Shown: positions 47,306 through 57,600, numbered from the stretch's first letter. The stretch is DNA of 64,000 nucleotides from Vibrio penaeicida (GCF_019977755.1 NZ_AP025144.1:744001-808000), one strand, 5' to 3'. The notes: a model not told the origin generated them from the sequence alone. A program made the numbers and translations.

Positions 47306-47575
47306 ATGTCTCTGAATGCAGAAACTAAAGCAGCAATCGTTGCTGATTACGCACAATCTGAAGGCGACACTGGTTCACCAGAAGTACAAGTAGCTCTACT
47401 GACTGCTTCTATCAACCACCTACAAGGTCACTTCAAATCGCATAAGCAAGACCACCACAGCCGTCGCGGTCTGCTACGTATGGTTTCTCGTCGTCGTAAG
47501 CTTCTAGACTACCTTAAAGGTAAAAACCTAGAGCGTTACCAAGACCTAATCAAACGTCTAGGCCTACGTCGCTAA
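47306..47575 (+). CDS. rpsO: 30S ribosomal protein S15
   Basis: An 89-residue primary 16S-binding protein. Family motif [29 protein letters not shown] is intact (motif spans about 38-66). RBS TTAGGAGAG precedes the ATG. Its message is known in E. coli to be autoregulated by a pseudoknot at the start, which I did not attempt to model here. Followed by a strong terminator and then pnp. Confidence 0.97.
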   Translation: MSLNAETKAAIVADYAQSEGDTGSPEVQVALLTASINHLQGHFKSHKQDHHSRRGLLRMVSRRRKLLDYLKGKNLERYQDLIKRLGLRR

Positions 47576-47589
47576 GATCAGTTTGTTTG

Positions 47590-47615
47590 AAAAAGGAGCT
47601 TCGGCTCCTTTTTTT
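47590..47615 (+). terminator. Terminator of rpsO
   Basis: AAAAAGGAGC / GCTCCTTTTT with UUCG-type loop (TTCG) and T7, 14 nt after the stop. Confidence 0.93.
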
Positions 47616-47729
47616 ACGCCTATTGTTTGGGTATAAGACATTTCCGATTAAGTAGTTTATACTACTGCGGATTTGGCTTTTGCCAGTCACACAAAGCAGC
47701 TTTACAGTCACCGATGTCGACCATAAAGG

Positions 47730-47778
47730 TCGCGACTAATGAAAGGAATCTTCCTTAGGTTACTTTCATTAGTCGCGA
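47730..47778 (+). promoter_or_regulatory. Long pnp leader hairpin, RNase III site
   Basis: A perfect 16-bp stem (47730-47745 / 47763-47778) with an inner GGAA/TTCC mini-hairpin, 68 nt upstream of the pnp start. In E. coli such a hairpin is cut by RNase III so that polynucleotide phosphorylase can repress its own message. The length and position here support the same mechanism. Confidence 0.85.
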
Positions 47779-47845
47779 TTGGTAAGGCGCTGTTGTGTTT
47801 AATCTAAGACAACATCTTTGAAATTTTCAAAGTTAAGGAAATTAC

Positions 47846-49969
47846 GTGAATCCAATCGTAAAAACGTTTCAGTACGGCAACCACACCGTAACTATTGAAA
47901 CAGGTGTAGTTGCGCGTCAAGCAACGGCAGCTGTTATGGTTAATATGGACGATACAGCAGTATTCGTATCTGTTGTTGGTAAAAAAGAAGCGGTAGAAGG
48001 TCAAGATTTCTTCCCGCTAACAGTGAACTACCAAGAGCGTACTTATGCTGCAGGTAAAATCCCTGGTGGTTTCTTCAAGCGTGAAGGCCGTCCTTCTGAA
48101 GGTGAAACGCTAACGGCTCGTCTAATCGACCGTCCTATTCGTCCTCTATTCCCAGATGCGTTCAAAAACGAAGTTCAGGTTATTGCGACAGTAATGTCTG
48201 TAAACCCAGACGTTCAGCCAGATATGGTAACAATGATCGGTACTTCAGCGGCTCTTGCTATCTCTGGTATTCCGTTTAACGGTCCTATCGGTGCAGCACG
48301 TGTTGGTCATATCGATGGTCAATTGGTACTAAACCCAAGCAACACAGAGCTAGAAAACTCTAAGCTTGACCTAGTTGTAGCTGGTACTGACAACGCAGTA
48401 CTTATGGTTGAATCTGAGGCAGATAACCTAACTGAAGAAGAAATGCTTTCTGCAGTTGTGTTCGGTCACGATCAACAGCAAGTTGTTATCAATGCGATTA
48501 AAGAGTTTGCTGCTGAAGTGGCTACTCCAGCATGGGAGTGGGAAGCACCTGCAGTAAACACTGAGCTCAAAGCTCGCGTTGCTGAACTAGCAGAAGCTCG
48601 CCTATCAGAAGCTTACCAAATTACTGAAAAAATGGCTCGCTACGAGCAAGTTGGCGTTATTAAAAACGACGTTGTCGAAGCATTGCTTGGACAAGATGAA
48701 GAGCTAGATGAGCGCGAAATCCGTGGCATGCTTGGTTCTCTAGAGAAAAACGTTGTACGTGGTCGCATCATTGCAGGTAACCCACGTATTGATGGCCGTG
48801 AGAAAGACATGGTTCGTGCTCTGGATGTACGTACTGGTATCCTTCCACGTACACACGGTTCTTCACTGTTTACTCGTGGTGAAACTCAGGCGATCGTTAC
48901 TGCTACACTAGGTACGCAGCGTGATGCTCAAATCATTGATGAGCTAACAGGTGAGCGTAAAGATCACTTCTTGCTACACTACAACTTCCCTCCTTACTGT
49001 GTAGGTGAAACTGGTTTTGTTGGTTCTCCTAAGCGTCGTGAAATCGGCCACGGTAAATTGGCTAAACGTGGTATTGCTGCAGTAATGCCATCAGTGGAAG
49101 AGTTCCCATACACAGTACGTGTAGTATCTGAAATCACTGAGTCAAACGGTTCGTCTTCAATGGCGTCTGTATGTGGCACATCTCTAGCACTTATGGATGC
49201 GGGTGTTCCAATTAAAGCTTCTGTTGCGGGTATCGCGATGGGTCTTGTGAAAGAAGGTGACGATTTTGTAGTTCTTTCTGACATCCTTGGCGACGAAGAT
49301 CACCTAGGTGACATGGACTTTAAAGTAGCAGGTACTAATGAAGGTATCACTGCGCTTCAAATGGACATCAAAATCGAAGGTATCACAAAAGAAATCATGC
49401 AAATCGCGCTTAACCAAGCACAAGGCGCGCGTAAGCACATCTTGTCTGTAATGGACGAAGCGATTTCTGGTGCTCGTGATGATATTTCTGAGTTTGCTCC
49501 TCGTATCCATACGATGAAGATCAGCTCTGATAAGATCAAAGACGTTATCGGTAAAGGTGGTGCAGTAATCCGTGCTCTAACTGAAGAAACGGGTACAACT
49601 ATCGAAATCGAAGATGATGGCACAATCAAGATCGCTGCGACCGAAGGTACTGCTGCGAAAGAAGCGATTCGCCGTATCGAAGAAATTACAGCAGAAGTTG
49701 AAGTAGGCACTATCTACACTGGTAAAGTAACTCGCATCGTTGATTTTGGTGCATTCGTTGCTGTTCTAGGTGGTAAAGAAGGCTTAGTACACATTTCTCA
49801 AATCGCTGATAAGCGCATCGAAAAAGTGGCTGATCATCTATCTGAAGGTCAAGAAGTTCAAGTTAAAGTTCTTGAAATTGACCGTCAGAACCGCATTCGT
49901 CTAAGTATGAAAGAAGCGGTTGAAAAGACTGAAGAAGCAGCATCAAATGAGCAACCAAGCGCGGAATAA
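47846..49969 (+). CDS. pnp: Polynucleotide phosphorylase
   Basis: A trimeric 3'-5' phosphorolytic exoribonuclease of the RNA degradosome. 707 residues: two RNase PH domains (about 5-215 and 310-540), a helical domain, KH ([16 protein letters not shown]) and S1 (about 620-690). Start is GTG with AAGGA upstream. Controlled by the RNase III hairpin; terminator at 50006. Confidence 0.97.
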   Translation: MNPIVKTFQYGNHTVTIETGVVARQATAAVMVNMDDTAVFVSVVGKKEAVEGQDFFPLTVNYQERTYAAGKIPGGFFKREGRPSEGETLTARLIDRPIRPLFPDAFKNEVQVIATVMSVNPDVQPDMVTMIGTSAALAISGIPFNGPIGAARVGHIDGQLVLNPSNTELENSKLDLVVAGTDNAVLMVESEADNLTEEEMLSAVVFGHDQQQVVINAIKEFAAEVATPAWEWEAPAVNTELKARVAELAEARLSEAYQITEKMARYEQVGVIKNDVVEALLGQDEELDEREIRGMLGSLEKNVVRGRIIAGNPRIDGREKDMVRALDVRTGILPRTHGSSLFTRGETQAIVTATLGTQRDAQIIDELTGERKDHFLLHYNFPPYCVGETGFVGSPKRREIGHGKLAKRGIAAVMPSVEEFPYTVRVVSEITESNGSSSMASVCGTSLALMDAGVPIKASVAGIAMGLVKEGDDFVVLSDILGDEDHLGDMDFKVAGTNEGITALQMDIKIEGITKEIMQIALNQAQGARKHILSVMDEAISGARDDISEFAPRIHTMKISSDKIKDVIGKGGAVIRALTEETGTTIEIEDDGTIKIAATEGTAAKEAIRRIEEITAEVEVGTIYTGKVTRIVDFGAFVAVLGGKEGLVHISQIADKRIEKVADHLSEGQEVQVKVLEIDRQNRIRLSMKEAVEKTEEAASNEQPSAE

Positions 49970-50005
49970 CGTGTGAGGCATACGCATTTGAGATAAAGCG
50001 TGTTA

Positions 50006-50032
50006 TAAAGGGGAGCTGAGGCTCCCCTTTTT
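50006..50032 (+). terminator. Terminator of pnp
   Basis: AAAGGGGAGC / GCTCCCCTTT with 3-4 nt loop and T5, 37 nt after the pnp stop. Confidence 0.92.
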
Positions 50033-50145
50033 GTTTTTGGGTCCAGGAAAAAGCTTCATTTCCTGACAATGCCACAATATATATTTCTGTCTATACAGCT
50101 ACTATAACGACAACCTTGGACTGAAGCTAAATAAGGAGAAACAGT

Positions 50146-51042
50146 TTGGCGAAATGGTTAAAAATGGTCGGAGTAATATCAACCCTAATACTCACAGGGT
50201 GTGCTTCCAACCAAAACCAATGGCTTTACCCACCGATGGCGGTGCCGTTGCAGCCTAGCATTCAACAGGAAGTGCAGATTGCAAGGCTGACTCAGCTATT
50301 GCAAAGGCAAGACCTGAAAGAAGAAGTGCGAGCCAAAATGTTCTATGAACGGGGTAATTATTACGACAGCGTAGGCTTACGTGACTTAGCTCGTTTAGAC
50401 TTTGAGCGTTCTTTAAACTTGAACCCTCGTCAGCCAGATGTATACAACCTACTAGGTGTATACTTTACCGAGAAGCGAGAGTTTGATGCTGCATATGACT
50501 CATTTGATTCAACGTTAGAGCTCGATCCAGCTAATCAGTACGCTGAAAGGAATCGCTCTATTGCTTTGTATTATGGTGGACGTTACGAGTTAGCATTTGA
50601 AGAGATGACAACACACTATAATGACGACCCCGATGACCCTTTTCGTGCTCTTTGGTTGTTTTTGATTGAGCGTGAAATTGATGCCGACGTAGCGAAAGAA
50701 AAACTGCTGAATCGTTACGATAAAAGAAGCGAACGATGGGGCTGGCTGATGGTTGCGTTAATGCTGGATCAGATTTCAGAAGAGCGTGCTCTAAAAGCCA
50801 TCGTCAACGCAACGAACGACAACGAACGCTTGTCTCAGCGATTAACAGAAACGTATTTCTATCTGGCCAAACGTTATCAGTTACAAGGTGATTATGGTAA
50901 TGCCATATCGCTGTATAAATTGGCCCTCTCCTTCAATGTCTATGAATACGTCGAACACCGATATTCTTATATGGAGCTGGGCAACATCTACAGCGAATTG
51001 AAAGCAGAAAGAGATAACGATCCGAAAGAAACGGAAATCTAG
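50146..51042 (+). CDS. nlpI: Lipoprotein NlpI (TPR)
   Basis: An outer-membrane-anchored TPR lipoprotein that recruits the protease Prc to degrade peptidoglycan hydrolases such as MepS. 298 residues. Lipobox LTGC (Cys19) follows a short hydrophobic signal. TPR repeats lie at about 60-170 (ERSLNLNPRQPDVYNLLGVYF region). Start is TTG at 50146 with AAGGAG 7 nt upstream. Confidence 0.93.
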   Translation: MAKWLKMVGVISTLILTGCASNQNQWLYPPMAVPLQPSIQQEVQIARLTQLLQRQDLKEEVRAKMFYERGNYYDSVGLRDLARLDFERSLNLNPRQPDVYNLLGVYFTEKREFDAAYDSFDSTLELDPANQYAERNRSIALYYGGRYELAFEEMTTHYNDDPDDPFRALWLFLIEREIDADVAKEKLLNRYDKRSERWGWLMVALMLDQISEERALKAIVNATNDNERLSQRLTETYFYLAKRYQLQGDYGNAISLYKLALSFNVYEYVEHRYSYMELGNIYSELKAERDNDPKETEI

Positions 51043-51049
51043 GAAGTTT

Positions 51050-51090
51050 ATAAGAGAGCCGCCAAAATAAGGCGGCTCTCTTATGTTTTT
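51050..51090. terminator. Terminator of nlpI
   Basis: ATAAGAGAGCCGCC (51050-51063) / GGCGGCTCTCTTAT (51071-51084), 14 bp, then GTTTTTC. It may also serve the converging ubiV weakly. Confidence 0.9.
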
Positions 51091-51104
51091 CTTCTGGTTT
51101 CCAT

Positions 51105-51983
51105 TCAGATGGTGACAGTATTAAGCCCTGCTATTTGATGCCAATAACCATTACAATCTCGGTTTGTTAGTTCTGTTGGGTGAGAGCCATCTTCATTGTT
51201 TTTAAATGCTGAAAGTTGTTGGAACGTCTCTGTTCCAAGAGGACTGAGTCGAATTACATCTACAGTATTATGCATATTAGCTATGTCATTGATTAAATTG
51301 TAGCAATAACCGGATTGTGTCTGAATTCCGTTCAGAGTGAAGACTTCTTGCCCTTCTTGACTGCTGACTTTTAACCCATTTGGATATCGAATACAGCAAG
51401 TCTCGCATTCGTCTTTAGGGCGATCTTCTGCTCTCGCAGTAAAGCAACGTGCAGAGTATGCAAGCGGCAAATAACCATACCCAAACACCTCGACTTCAAA
51501 CTGCTTTCGAATACCTAGCTCGTCACACTGCATGAGTAAGTTACTTAGCCAATCATGTGATAACTCTACAGGCATACACCAGCGCGTCATGCCCTGTTTT
51601 GCGAAAAGACCCAATGTTTGAGCGTTGTAAGCATTAACCGCAGGGCCAACAGTAAACGGAACCTTCTTCTCAAAAGCCAACTGAATGGCAGACACATCGT
51701 TGGCTTCAATGGCAAATTCGCCATTGTCGATGTATCGCTTCATGATGCTGACTTCACTAGGTGCTTCGAGTAATGCCATAGTGGAAATAACTACTTGCTT
51801 ACCACAAGCGCTAAGCTCTTTTGCTAGCATAAGCCAATCTTTAAGTTTTACTTCCCTTCGCTTTGAGCAAACGCTTTCTCCTAAATAAACAATATCTGCC
51901 TCGGAAGATTTGGCGTGATGGTAAAACGCTTCAACATCTTGCTTTTGCCAGAAATAGAGGAGTGGACCTAATGCGTATTTCAT
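51105..51983 (-). CDS. ubiV: UbiV, O2-independent ubiquinone hydroxylation (U32 family)
   Basis: Forms a heterodimer with UbiU that hydroxylates the ubiquinone ring without oxygen, with prephenate as hydroxyl donor in the current model. 292 residues, equal to E. coli YhbV, with closely matching sequence. Fe-S ligand cysteines are visible: one in GESVCSKRR (near 39) and three in YSARCFTARAEDRPKDECETCC. It follows ubiU by 16 nt on the same strand. Confidence 0.92.
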   Translation of the reverse strand: MKYALGPLLYFWQKQDVEAFYHHAKSSEADIVYLGESVCSKRREVKLKDWLMLAKELSACGKQVVISTMALLEAPSEVSIMKRYIDNGEFAIEANDVSAIQLAFEKKVPFTVGPAVNAYNAQTLGLFAKQGMTRWCMPVELSHDWLSNLLMQCDELGIRKQFEVEVFGYGYLPLAYSARCFTARAEDRPKDECETCCIRYPNGLKVSSQEGQEVFTLNGIQTQSGYCYNLINDIANMHNTVDVIRLSPLGTETFQQLSAFKNNEDGSHPTELTNRDCNGYWHQIAGLNTVTI

Positions 51984-51999
51984 ATTTTTCTATTCCAGA

Positions 52000-53013
52000 T
52001 TACTGCCATTTTCTGTGATAGGCACCGAGAGTGGTTTGTGTACCCTCAGAAACGTTTGCTAGTGTGCTATTCCAAGTGTCTTCGACATGATATTGCTCCG
52101 GTGAAGATTGGTAACGATCTATCGCTGCACGCCATGTTCTGGTGACTTGTTCTACATAGGCAGGGCTGCGTTGGCGACCTTCTATTTTGACCGAAGCGAC
52201 ATTGGCTGCAAACAAGTCAGGTAGCAAAGATAGCGTGTTTAAGCTCGTCGGTTCTTCTAGCGCATGGTAGCGTTTTGGTTCCCCATCGATCATCGCATCA
52301 AATCGACCTTTGCACAGCGTCGGGTAGCCTGCATTTTCCCCTTCGGAGTAGCGGTCAATAAGTATGTTATTCAAACGAGATTCCAAGCCCATATCCGTCT
52401 CTTGCCAACGAACATATTTTGCCGGAGAGCAAGCCCCAACCGTATTAGGGGATTCACCAGTCATATATGAGGAAAGGTAGCATCGCCCTTCTGCCATGAT
52501 ACAAAGGCTTCCAAACGCAAAAACTTCCAGCTCAACATCACTGGTCATGTTACGAGCCAACTGTTTGACTTGATGGATTGAAAGGACGCGGGGTAATACA
52601 ACCCGTTTTACATTGAAGTTTTGATGATAGAAATCGATAGAGGCAACATTGGTTGCGGAAGCCTGTACGGAGAGATGTAACTCCAGATCGGGGTATTTTG
52701 TCGAGGCATAATCCAACACCGCAATATCGGCAACAATTAAGGCATCGATACCCAATTGTGCTGCAGTGTCTACTGCCGTTGTCCATCGTTCGAACCCATT
52801 TGGGTGAGCAAAAGTATTCAGTGCGACATGAATTTTTTTATTGTTGTCGTGCACATACTGCACGGCTTTTTCCAGTTTCTTTCCGGTGAAATTCAGACCA
52901 GCGAAATGTCGGGCATTGGTATCATCCTTAAACCCGATGTAAACCGCATCGGCACCACAGTCGATGGCGGTTTTTAGTGCAGGTAAATTGCCCGCAGGAC
53001 AGAGGAGTTCCAT
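52000..53013 (-). CDS. ubiU: UbiU, O2-independent ubiquinone hydroxylation (U32 family)
   Basis: Partner of UbiV with a 4Fe-4S cluster. ATG 53013 (MELLCPAGNLPALK) gives 337 residues and the family N terminus; the upstream ATG at 53031 lacks a ribosome-binding site. Cysteines in FGSLCIMAEGRCYLSS, GACSPAKY and YPTLCKGR match the four E. coli ligands. Transcribed away from rocS, with ubiV behind. Confidence 0.92.
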   Translation of the reverse strand: MELLCPAGNLPALKTAIDCGADAVYIGFKDDTNARHFAGLNFTGKKLEKAVQYVHDNNKKIHVALNTFAHPNGFERWTTAVDTAAQLGIDALIVADIAVLDYASTKYPDLELHLSVQASATNVASIDFYHQNFNVKRVVLPRVLSIHQVKQLARNMTSDVELEVFAFGSLCIMAEGRCYLSSYMTGESPNTVGACSPAKYVRWQETDMGLESRLNNILIDRYSEGENAGYPTLCKGRFDAMIDGEPKRYHALEEPTSLNTLSLLPDLFAANVASVKIEGRQRSPAYVEQVTRTWRAAIDRYQSSPEQYHVEDTWNSTLANVSEGTQTTLGAYHRKWQ

Positions 53014-53156
53014 ACGCTCGTTACCTTTCATTGTTATTGTCAGTAACAGAGCATTTTAGGTAGGTTTTACAAATAGGAATTTGATGTGGGGCAGTTTTTG
53101 TTCAGTTTAGCGTGCACCCAAACAACATTAATGTTCAGGTGGCTTGAGTATAGTGA

Positions 53157-55193
53157 TCAGTTTTTATGGCGGCGATTTTGAACCAATAGCTCTTCAATTT
53201 CTTGCTTAGGTTGCGGACGATAAAAATGATAACCCTGAATTGAATGGCAATTGAGGTTAGACAATAGAGTGGCTTGCTGCGTTGTTTCAACCCCTTCCGC
53301 CACCACGACCAAATTCAATGATTTACCTAAATTAATGATGTTTTCTATGACAGTTAGCTGCTTCGGTAGCGTATCAAGATCGGTAATAAAAGCTCGGTCG
53401 ATTTTTAATTCATCGAGAGGGAAGCGTGCTAAATAGGAGAGAGAAGAGTAACCGGTACCAAAGTCATCAATAGAAAGGGCAAAGCCAAGGTTTTTGATGG
53501 CATTGAGCATCTGAAGTGTATGATCGCTGTCACTCATTACGGCACTTTCGGTTAACTCAAAGGTGATACAGCTTGGGTCGAGTTCCGTCGTACTAAGCAG
53601 CTTTTCCATATAGTCGATAAGTTTTGGGTTTCCGAACTGCTCGGGAGAAAGGTTAATCGCAACCCGACCAGGAAGAATGCCCTGCATCTTCCAACGTTTA
53701 ACGGTTGAAAAGACTTCGCGCATGACCACACGACCAAGGTGTTCTATCAATCCCGCTTTTTCTGCCACTGGAATGAATGCGCCAGGGCTAATGTAGCCTT
53801 CCACAGGGTGTTTCCAGCGAACCAGTGCTTCTGCACCATTGATACTGAAATCACGCGCGTTAACTTTAGGCTGGTACCAGACTTCCAAACCGTTTTGCTG
53901 CAGTGCTTTTTGTAGCTCAATTTCAAGCCACAAGCGCATACGTGCTTCTTTGTTCATCTGATCGTTAAACTTGATCAGACGGTTACGCCCGCGATCTTTC
54001 GCTTCGTACATCGCTGTATCTGCGTTTTGCAGCAAAATACGCGCATCATGTCCGTCACCTGGGTAGCTGACACTACCAATTGAACAAGCCAGACGCTTAC
54101 TAAAGTGGTGTAAATCAAATGGCTGATTAATCAAAGAGATAATACGTTCGGAAAGTTGATCTGCGGTGCGATTGTGATCGGGTTCGGGAAGAATTATGCC
54201 AAACTCATCGCCGCCAAGATGCCCTAAGACTGCTTGTACAGGCAGTAATCTCTGTAAACGAGAGGAGACTTCTTTGATCACTTTGTCGCCGATATGATGC
54301 CCTAAAGAATCGTTAATGTTCTTAAAGTTATCGATATCGAGGTAGAGCATAACCAACGGTGTTTCATTGTGAATGAACTGCTCCAATCGACGCGTAAAGC
54401 CAAAGCGGTTATACAGCTTGGTTAGCGAATCAATATGGGTTTCATTCTGACCGATGCTGGCATCGTTTGCCGCTTCGTCTAACCCTTGAATCAACACGAT
54501 GTGCGATTGGTTTCCCAGTAAACTCGTCAGTTCCGCTTGCAATGAAACTCGTCTTTCTAAGCCACAACGTGCACCCGTTAAGCAAGTTATCTGGGATTCA
54601 GTCAACATACTAAGCAATTGATTACCAAATGTGCGTTTGGATTTCTCATCAATAAACAGACGGCTTAGCTCTTCGCCTAATAATTCGGTCGAGGTATTGA
54701 AGCCCAGCAATCTTGCTGCTGAGGCATTAGCTGAAATAATGCAACCGTCTTCTACAAGAAGAAGCCCATTAGGGAGTAGCTCAGTTAACTTAGAAAATTT
54801 GTTTTCGGACTCTTCAAGAGAGCGAACAAGAATTTGTTTCTCAGAAGTATCGATAGCATGAAAAGCGATATATTCGACCGTTTGCTCTCCAATAACCGGA
54901 GATAAACTAAAATGCAGGCTAGTTTCGAGACTGTGATCATTTAAAGTGATTTCTGCTTCTACAGATTCCCCTTCAAATGCTCGCTCATAATAGGGTTTTA
55001 GGTTTCGATAAAATGCGTCACCTAATACTTGTGTGTCGCGCATACCAACCAATTCTTCGCTGCTAAGACCTGCGATTTCGCAATAGCGAGCGTTTACCAT
55101 GCGGTAATTGTGCTGCTTATCTAAAATGGCAAAGAAAAACGGACTGTGATCAGTGAGTTTTGAAAACCAGTGTTGTAATTGTTCTGTTGGCAT
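53157..55193 (-). CDS. rocS: RocS-like PAS-GGDEF-EAL c-di-GMP enzyme
   Basis: A cytoplasmic two-domain c-di-GMP protein (no membrane helix). Two PAS-like domains (about 10-120 and 130-230) are followed by GGDEF (about 255-415, intact motif LGHLGGDEFG at 324-333) and EAL (about 430-675, intact EAL at 455-457 and DDFGTGYS). Both active sites look functional, so synthesis, degradation or switching is possible. No RxxD I-site is evident before GGDEF. ATG 55193 chosen; an upstream ATG (55229) with TAGGTG would add 12 residues. V. cholerae rocS, which affects rugosity and motility, lies at the same place. Confidence 0.85.
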   Translation of the reverse strand: MPTEQLQHWFSKLTDHSPFFFAILDKQHNYRMVNARYCEIAGLSSEELVGMRDTQVLGDAFYRNLKPYYERAFEGESVEAEITLNDHSLETSLHFSLSPVIGEQTVEYIAFHAIDTSEKQILVRSLEESENKFSKLTELLPNGLLLVEDGCIISANASAARLLGFNTSTELLGEELSRLFIDEKSKRTFGNQLLSMLTESQITCLTGARCGLERRVSLQAELTSLLGNQSHIVLIQGLDEAANDASIGQNETHIDSLTKLYNRFGFTRRLEQFIHNETPLVMLYLDIDNFKNINDSLGHHIGDKVIKEVSSRLQRLLPVQAVLGHLGGDEFGIILPEPDHNRTADQLSERIISLINQPFDLHHFSKRLACSIGSVSYPGDGHDARILLQNADTAMYEAKDRGRNRLIKFNDQMNKEARMRLWLEIELQKALQQNGLEVWYQPKVNARDFSINGAEALVRWKHPVEGYISPGAFIPVAEKAGLIEHLGRVVMREVFSTVKRWKMQGILPGRVAINLSPEQFGNPKLIDYMEKLLSTTELDPSCITFELTESAVMSDSDHTLQMLNAIKNLGFALSIDDFGTGYSSLSYLARFPLDELKIDRAFITDLDTLPKQLTVIENIINLGKSLNLVVVAEGVETTQQATLLSNLNCHSIQGYHFYRPQPKQEIEELLVQNRRHKN

Positions 55194-55388
55194 CAATCTG
55201 TTACCGAGTCTCCGGGGGAGGTAATGCAAACACCTACAGGTGCGAGTCGATAAGTTACTATAACCTTGATATACGAGATGTAAAAGCGATCCAAGGCTTA
55301 GCTGAGCTTTTTTTGATACATAACATAAATTCGAGACAAAGATTGCTCTAGTATTGCAATTATTTATGCCTATCCGAGAGATATTACC

Positions 55389-55916
55389 GTGTTTGAACTC
55401 CTGCGCACTAAACTAGTGCTTAATGCTGCGTCCATTTTGAGATCTCCAGCCCAGTTTTTACCTCACTCTCTTCAAAACAAAGCTATGCTTGAAGGTTTGC
55501 AACACGTATTTAAAGAGGCACTGGAAGATGGAGACTTCGATTTTCTAGAAGGGAAGTGGTTGAAAGTAGAAGTTTCAGATGTCCAACTAGAGTGGTATAT
55601 CAGCTATCGAAATGACGCTCTTGTCGTGAAGAGAGGTGCAGAGCAGCACGATGTAAGTTTTAGTGGAAAATTGAATGACCTCGTTCTCATCGCGGGGCGA
55701 AAAGAAGATCCTGATACGCTTTTTTTCCAACGTCGTCTTAAAATAGAAGGAGACACGGAACTTGGGCTAGAAGTGAAAAACATAATGGACAGTGTGGATC
55801 TCGACGCATTACCGAAAGCACTTAACACTTTGTTAAATCAATTAGCCGACTTTGTTCAAAAAGGGCTACAATCTGCGCCCGAACACAAAGAGGTGATGAA
55901 TGCTTATACGAACTGA
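55389..55916 (+). CDS. ubiT: UbiT, SCP2-domain ubiquinone accessory factor
   Basis: SCP2-like lipid-binding protein needed with UbiU/UbiV for anaerobic ubiquinone synthesis. 175 residues, GTG start with GAGAG upstream. The SCP2 fold spans about 30-140; the region LVLIAGRKEDPDTLFFQRRL is conserved. Its end overlaps the acetyltransferase start by 17 nt. In E. coli it is divergent from ubiU directly; here rocS is between. Confidence 0.9.
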   Translation: MFELLRTKLVLNAASILRSPAQFLPHSLQNKAMLEGLQHVFKEALEDGDFDFLEGKWLKVEVSDVQLEWYISYRNDALVVKRGAEQHDVSFSGKLNDLVLIAGRKEDPDTLFFQRRLKIEGDTELGLEVKNIMDSVDLDALPKALNTLLNQLADFVQKGLQSAPEHKEVMNAYTN

Positions 55917-56403
55917 AGCACCGGCAGATATTCTGCCTATAGAACAGTTAATCAAACATGCTTTCCCAACTGGCGCGGAAGCCGAGTTAGTGAATCGCCT
56001 GCGTGAAAATGGACAAAGAACCTTATCATTGGTTGCCTGCAATGATGAAGGTGAAGTGGTGGGGTATGTGTTATTTAGCCCTGTCACGCTAGATCAACAA
56101 GATTTAAACTGGCAAGGTTTGGCGCCTCTTGCGGTAAAAGAAGAATACCGTGGAAAAGGAATCGCATCAGATTTGGTGAAGGAAGGCTTATCCTCACTCG
56201 CTGAATTGGGTTACCCAGCGTGTGTTGTACTAGGCGACCCTGCATACTATGGTCGATTTGGATTTGAAAACGCTGCTGATTATGAAATGGATACTCAGTG
56301 GGACGTGCCAGAAGGTGCATTTCAAGTTCGAGCCTTAAACGAAGGTGAATTTGACGGTAAATCAGGAAAAGTATTTTTCAGCCCTGAATTTTCAGATATG
56401 TAA
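55900..56403 (+). CDS. GNAT acetyltransferase (YhbS-like)
   Basis: A 167-residue GNAT protein with the acetyl-CoA motif A as LAVKEEYRGKGIASDLVKEG. Substrate unknown. The ATG has AGGTG upstream and lies inside the ubiT 3' end, indicating translational coupling. Same neighbour as yhbS in E. coli. Confidence 0.88.
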   Translation: MLIRTEAPADILPIEQLIKHAFPTGAEAELVNRLRENGQRTLSLVACNDEGEVVGYVLFSPVTLDQQDLNWQGLAPLAVKEEYRGKGIASDLVKEGLSSLAELGYPACVVLGDPAYYGRFGFENAADYEMDTQWDVPEGAFQVRALNEGEFDGKSGKVFFSPEFSDM

Positions 56404-56440
56404 TGGCTGGAATTTTTACCGTACCGTTTTGGAATAATTG

Positions 56441-56466
56441 AAAAAGGGGCTTAAAGCCCCTTTTTT
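56441..56466. terminator. Bidirectional terminator, yhbS / HDAC-like gene
   Basis: AAAAAGGGGC / GCCCC TTTTTT with short AT loop; flanking A and T runs permit both directions. Confidence 0.92.
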
Positions 56467-56481
56467 ACGTCTGTCATATTT

Positions 56482-57600
56482 TTATACTAACAGCGGAGTG
56501 TTCTTTGCTAACAAGTCGATCTTTTCTGCTTGGAGTTGGTTGAAACTTTGGCACGGTTGCTGCGCTTGAATCAATTCCAACATGGGATCTTCGATACCCG
56601 TTTTAACGCCACATAATGTTTCAATTACCGCTAACCCACAAAAAGGCACATACGTTTCAGAATACCCCCCCTCATGAACGATAACTAATTTATTGTTGGC
56701 GTGACGTCCTGAAACCTCCATTATCATTTGCGTCATTGTGCGATATGTTTCGCTATGAGCCAGCATACGGGCAAGTGGGTCCACCCCACAGGCATCGTAC
56801 CCTGAAGCGACCAGTATCAGTTCAGGCTGATAAGCATCGAGTGCTGGGATAACGATTTTTTCCATAGCATTTAGATAACTGGTGTGTCCGCCTCCGGGCA
56901 TCAGCGGAATATTGATATTACTGCCTTTCCCCTTGTTTAACCCTATATCCTCTTCGCCGCTATACCCAGGAGGAAAGCACCCTTGCTGGTGGAGAGAAAT
57001 GGTTAAAACGTCAGGACGGGAGTAAAAGATATCCTGTGTACCATTCCCATGGTGGACATCCCAATCAACGACGGCAATGCGTGATAACCCATGAACTTCA
57101 ATGGCATGCTCTACCGCAATCGCAATATTCGCGAGTAAACAAAAACCCATAGATTGGTCCGCAAGGCAGTGATGCCCTGGCGGTCGGGAAAGTGAGTATG
57201 CGTTATCCAGCTCTCCGCTTATGACTTTATCAACGGCATGACATGCCAAACCTGCTGAGCGTGTCGCAATCTCGAAGCTTCCTTTTCCGAAAGGGGCGTA
57301 TAGACCAAGTTCGCCACCTTTTTCATCGCTGAGTGCTTTAAATTCGTTTAGGTAATGTTCCGGATGCACTCGTAGCAGTTGTGCTTGGCTGCATGATGGG
57401 GCTGAGCTTAAGGTTAGGTGCTTGGTTATGCCAGAGGCATCCAATAAATTTTTTAGACGACGTTTGGTTTCAGGAGATTCTGCATGACCACCAGCACTCA
57501 TGGGTTGCACCCAACCACCAACGGGAAGCACTAGTGCATGCTCGCCAGCAGTATGCCAAAAGCACTGTTCATCATATAAAAAACCGGTTTTATTACTCAT
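56482..57600 (-). CDS. Class II histone-deacetylase-like amidohydrolase
   Basis: A zinc amidohydrolase of 372 residues, close to the length of the Bordetella/Alcaligenes HDAH (369). Catalytic His143-His144 (PPGHH), zinc ligands Asp181 and His183 (DWDVHHGNGTQ) and Asp269 (SGYDA), and a Tyr in HEGGYSETY are all present, so it should be active. ATG 57600 has AAGGAG upstream and overlaps the MFS stop (57593-57600). Possible substrates include acetylated polyamines or other acylated small molecules; the sequence alone cannot decide. Confidence 0.88.
   Translation of the reverse strand: MSNKTGFLYDEQCFWHTAGEHALVLPVGGWVQPMSAGGHAESPETKRRLKNLLDASGITKHLTLSSAPSCSQAQLLRVHPEHYLNEFKALSDEKGGELGLYAPFGKGSFEIATRSAGLACHAVDKVISGELDNAYSLSRPPGHHCLADQSMGFCLLANIAIAVEHAIEVHGLSRIAVVDWDVHHGNGTQDIFYSRPDVLTISLHQQGCFPPGYSGEEDIGLNKGKGSNINIPLMPGGGHTSYLNAMEKIVIPALDAYQPELILVASGYDACGVDPLARMLAHSETYRTMTQMIMEVSGRHANNKLVIVHEGGYSETYVPFCGLAVIETLCGVKTGIEDPMLELIQAQQPCQSFNQLQAEKIDLLAKNTPLLV

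Noticed and set aside
53014..53156. Possible FNR site upstream of ubiU
   Set aside because: TTGAT- and TGATCA-like pieces occur but none has the TTGAT-N4-ATCAA spacing; evidence too weak to report as a site.
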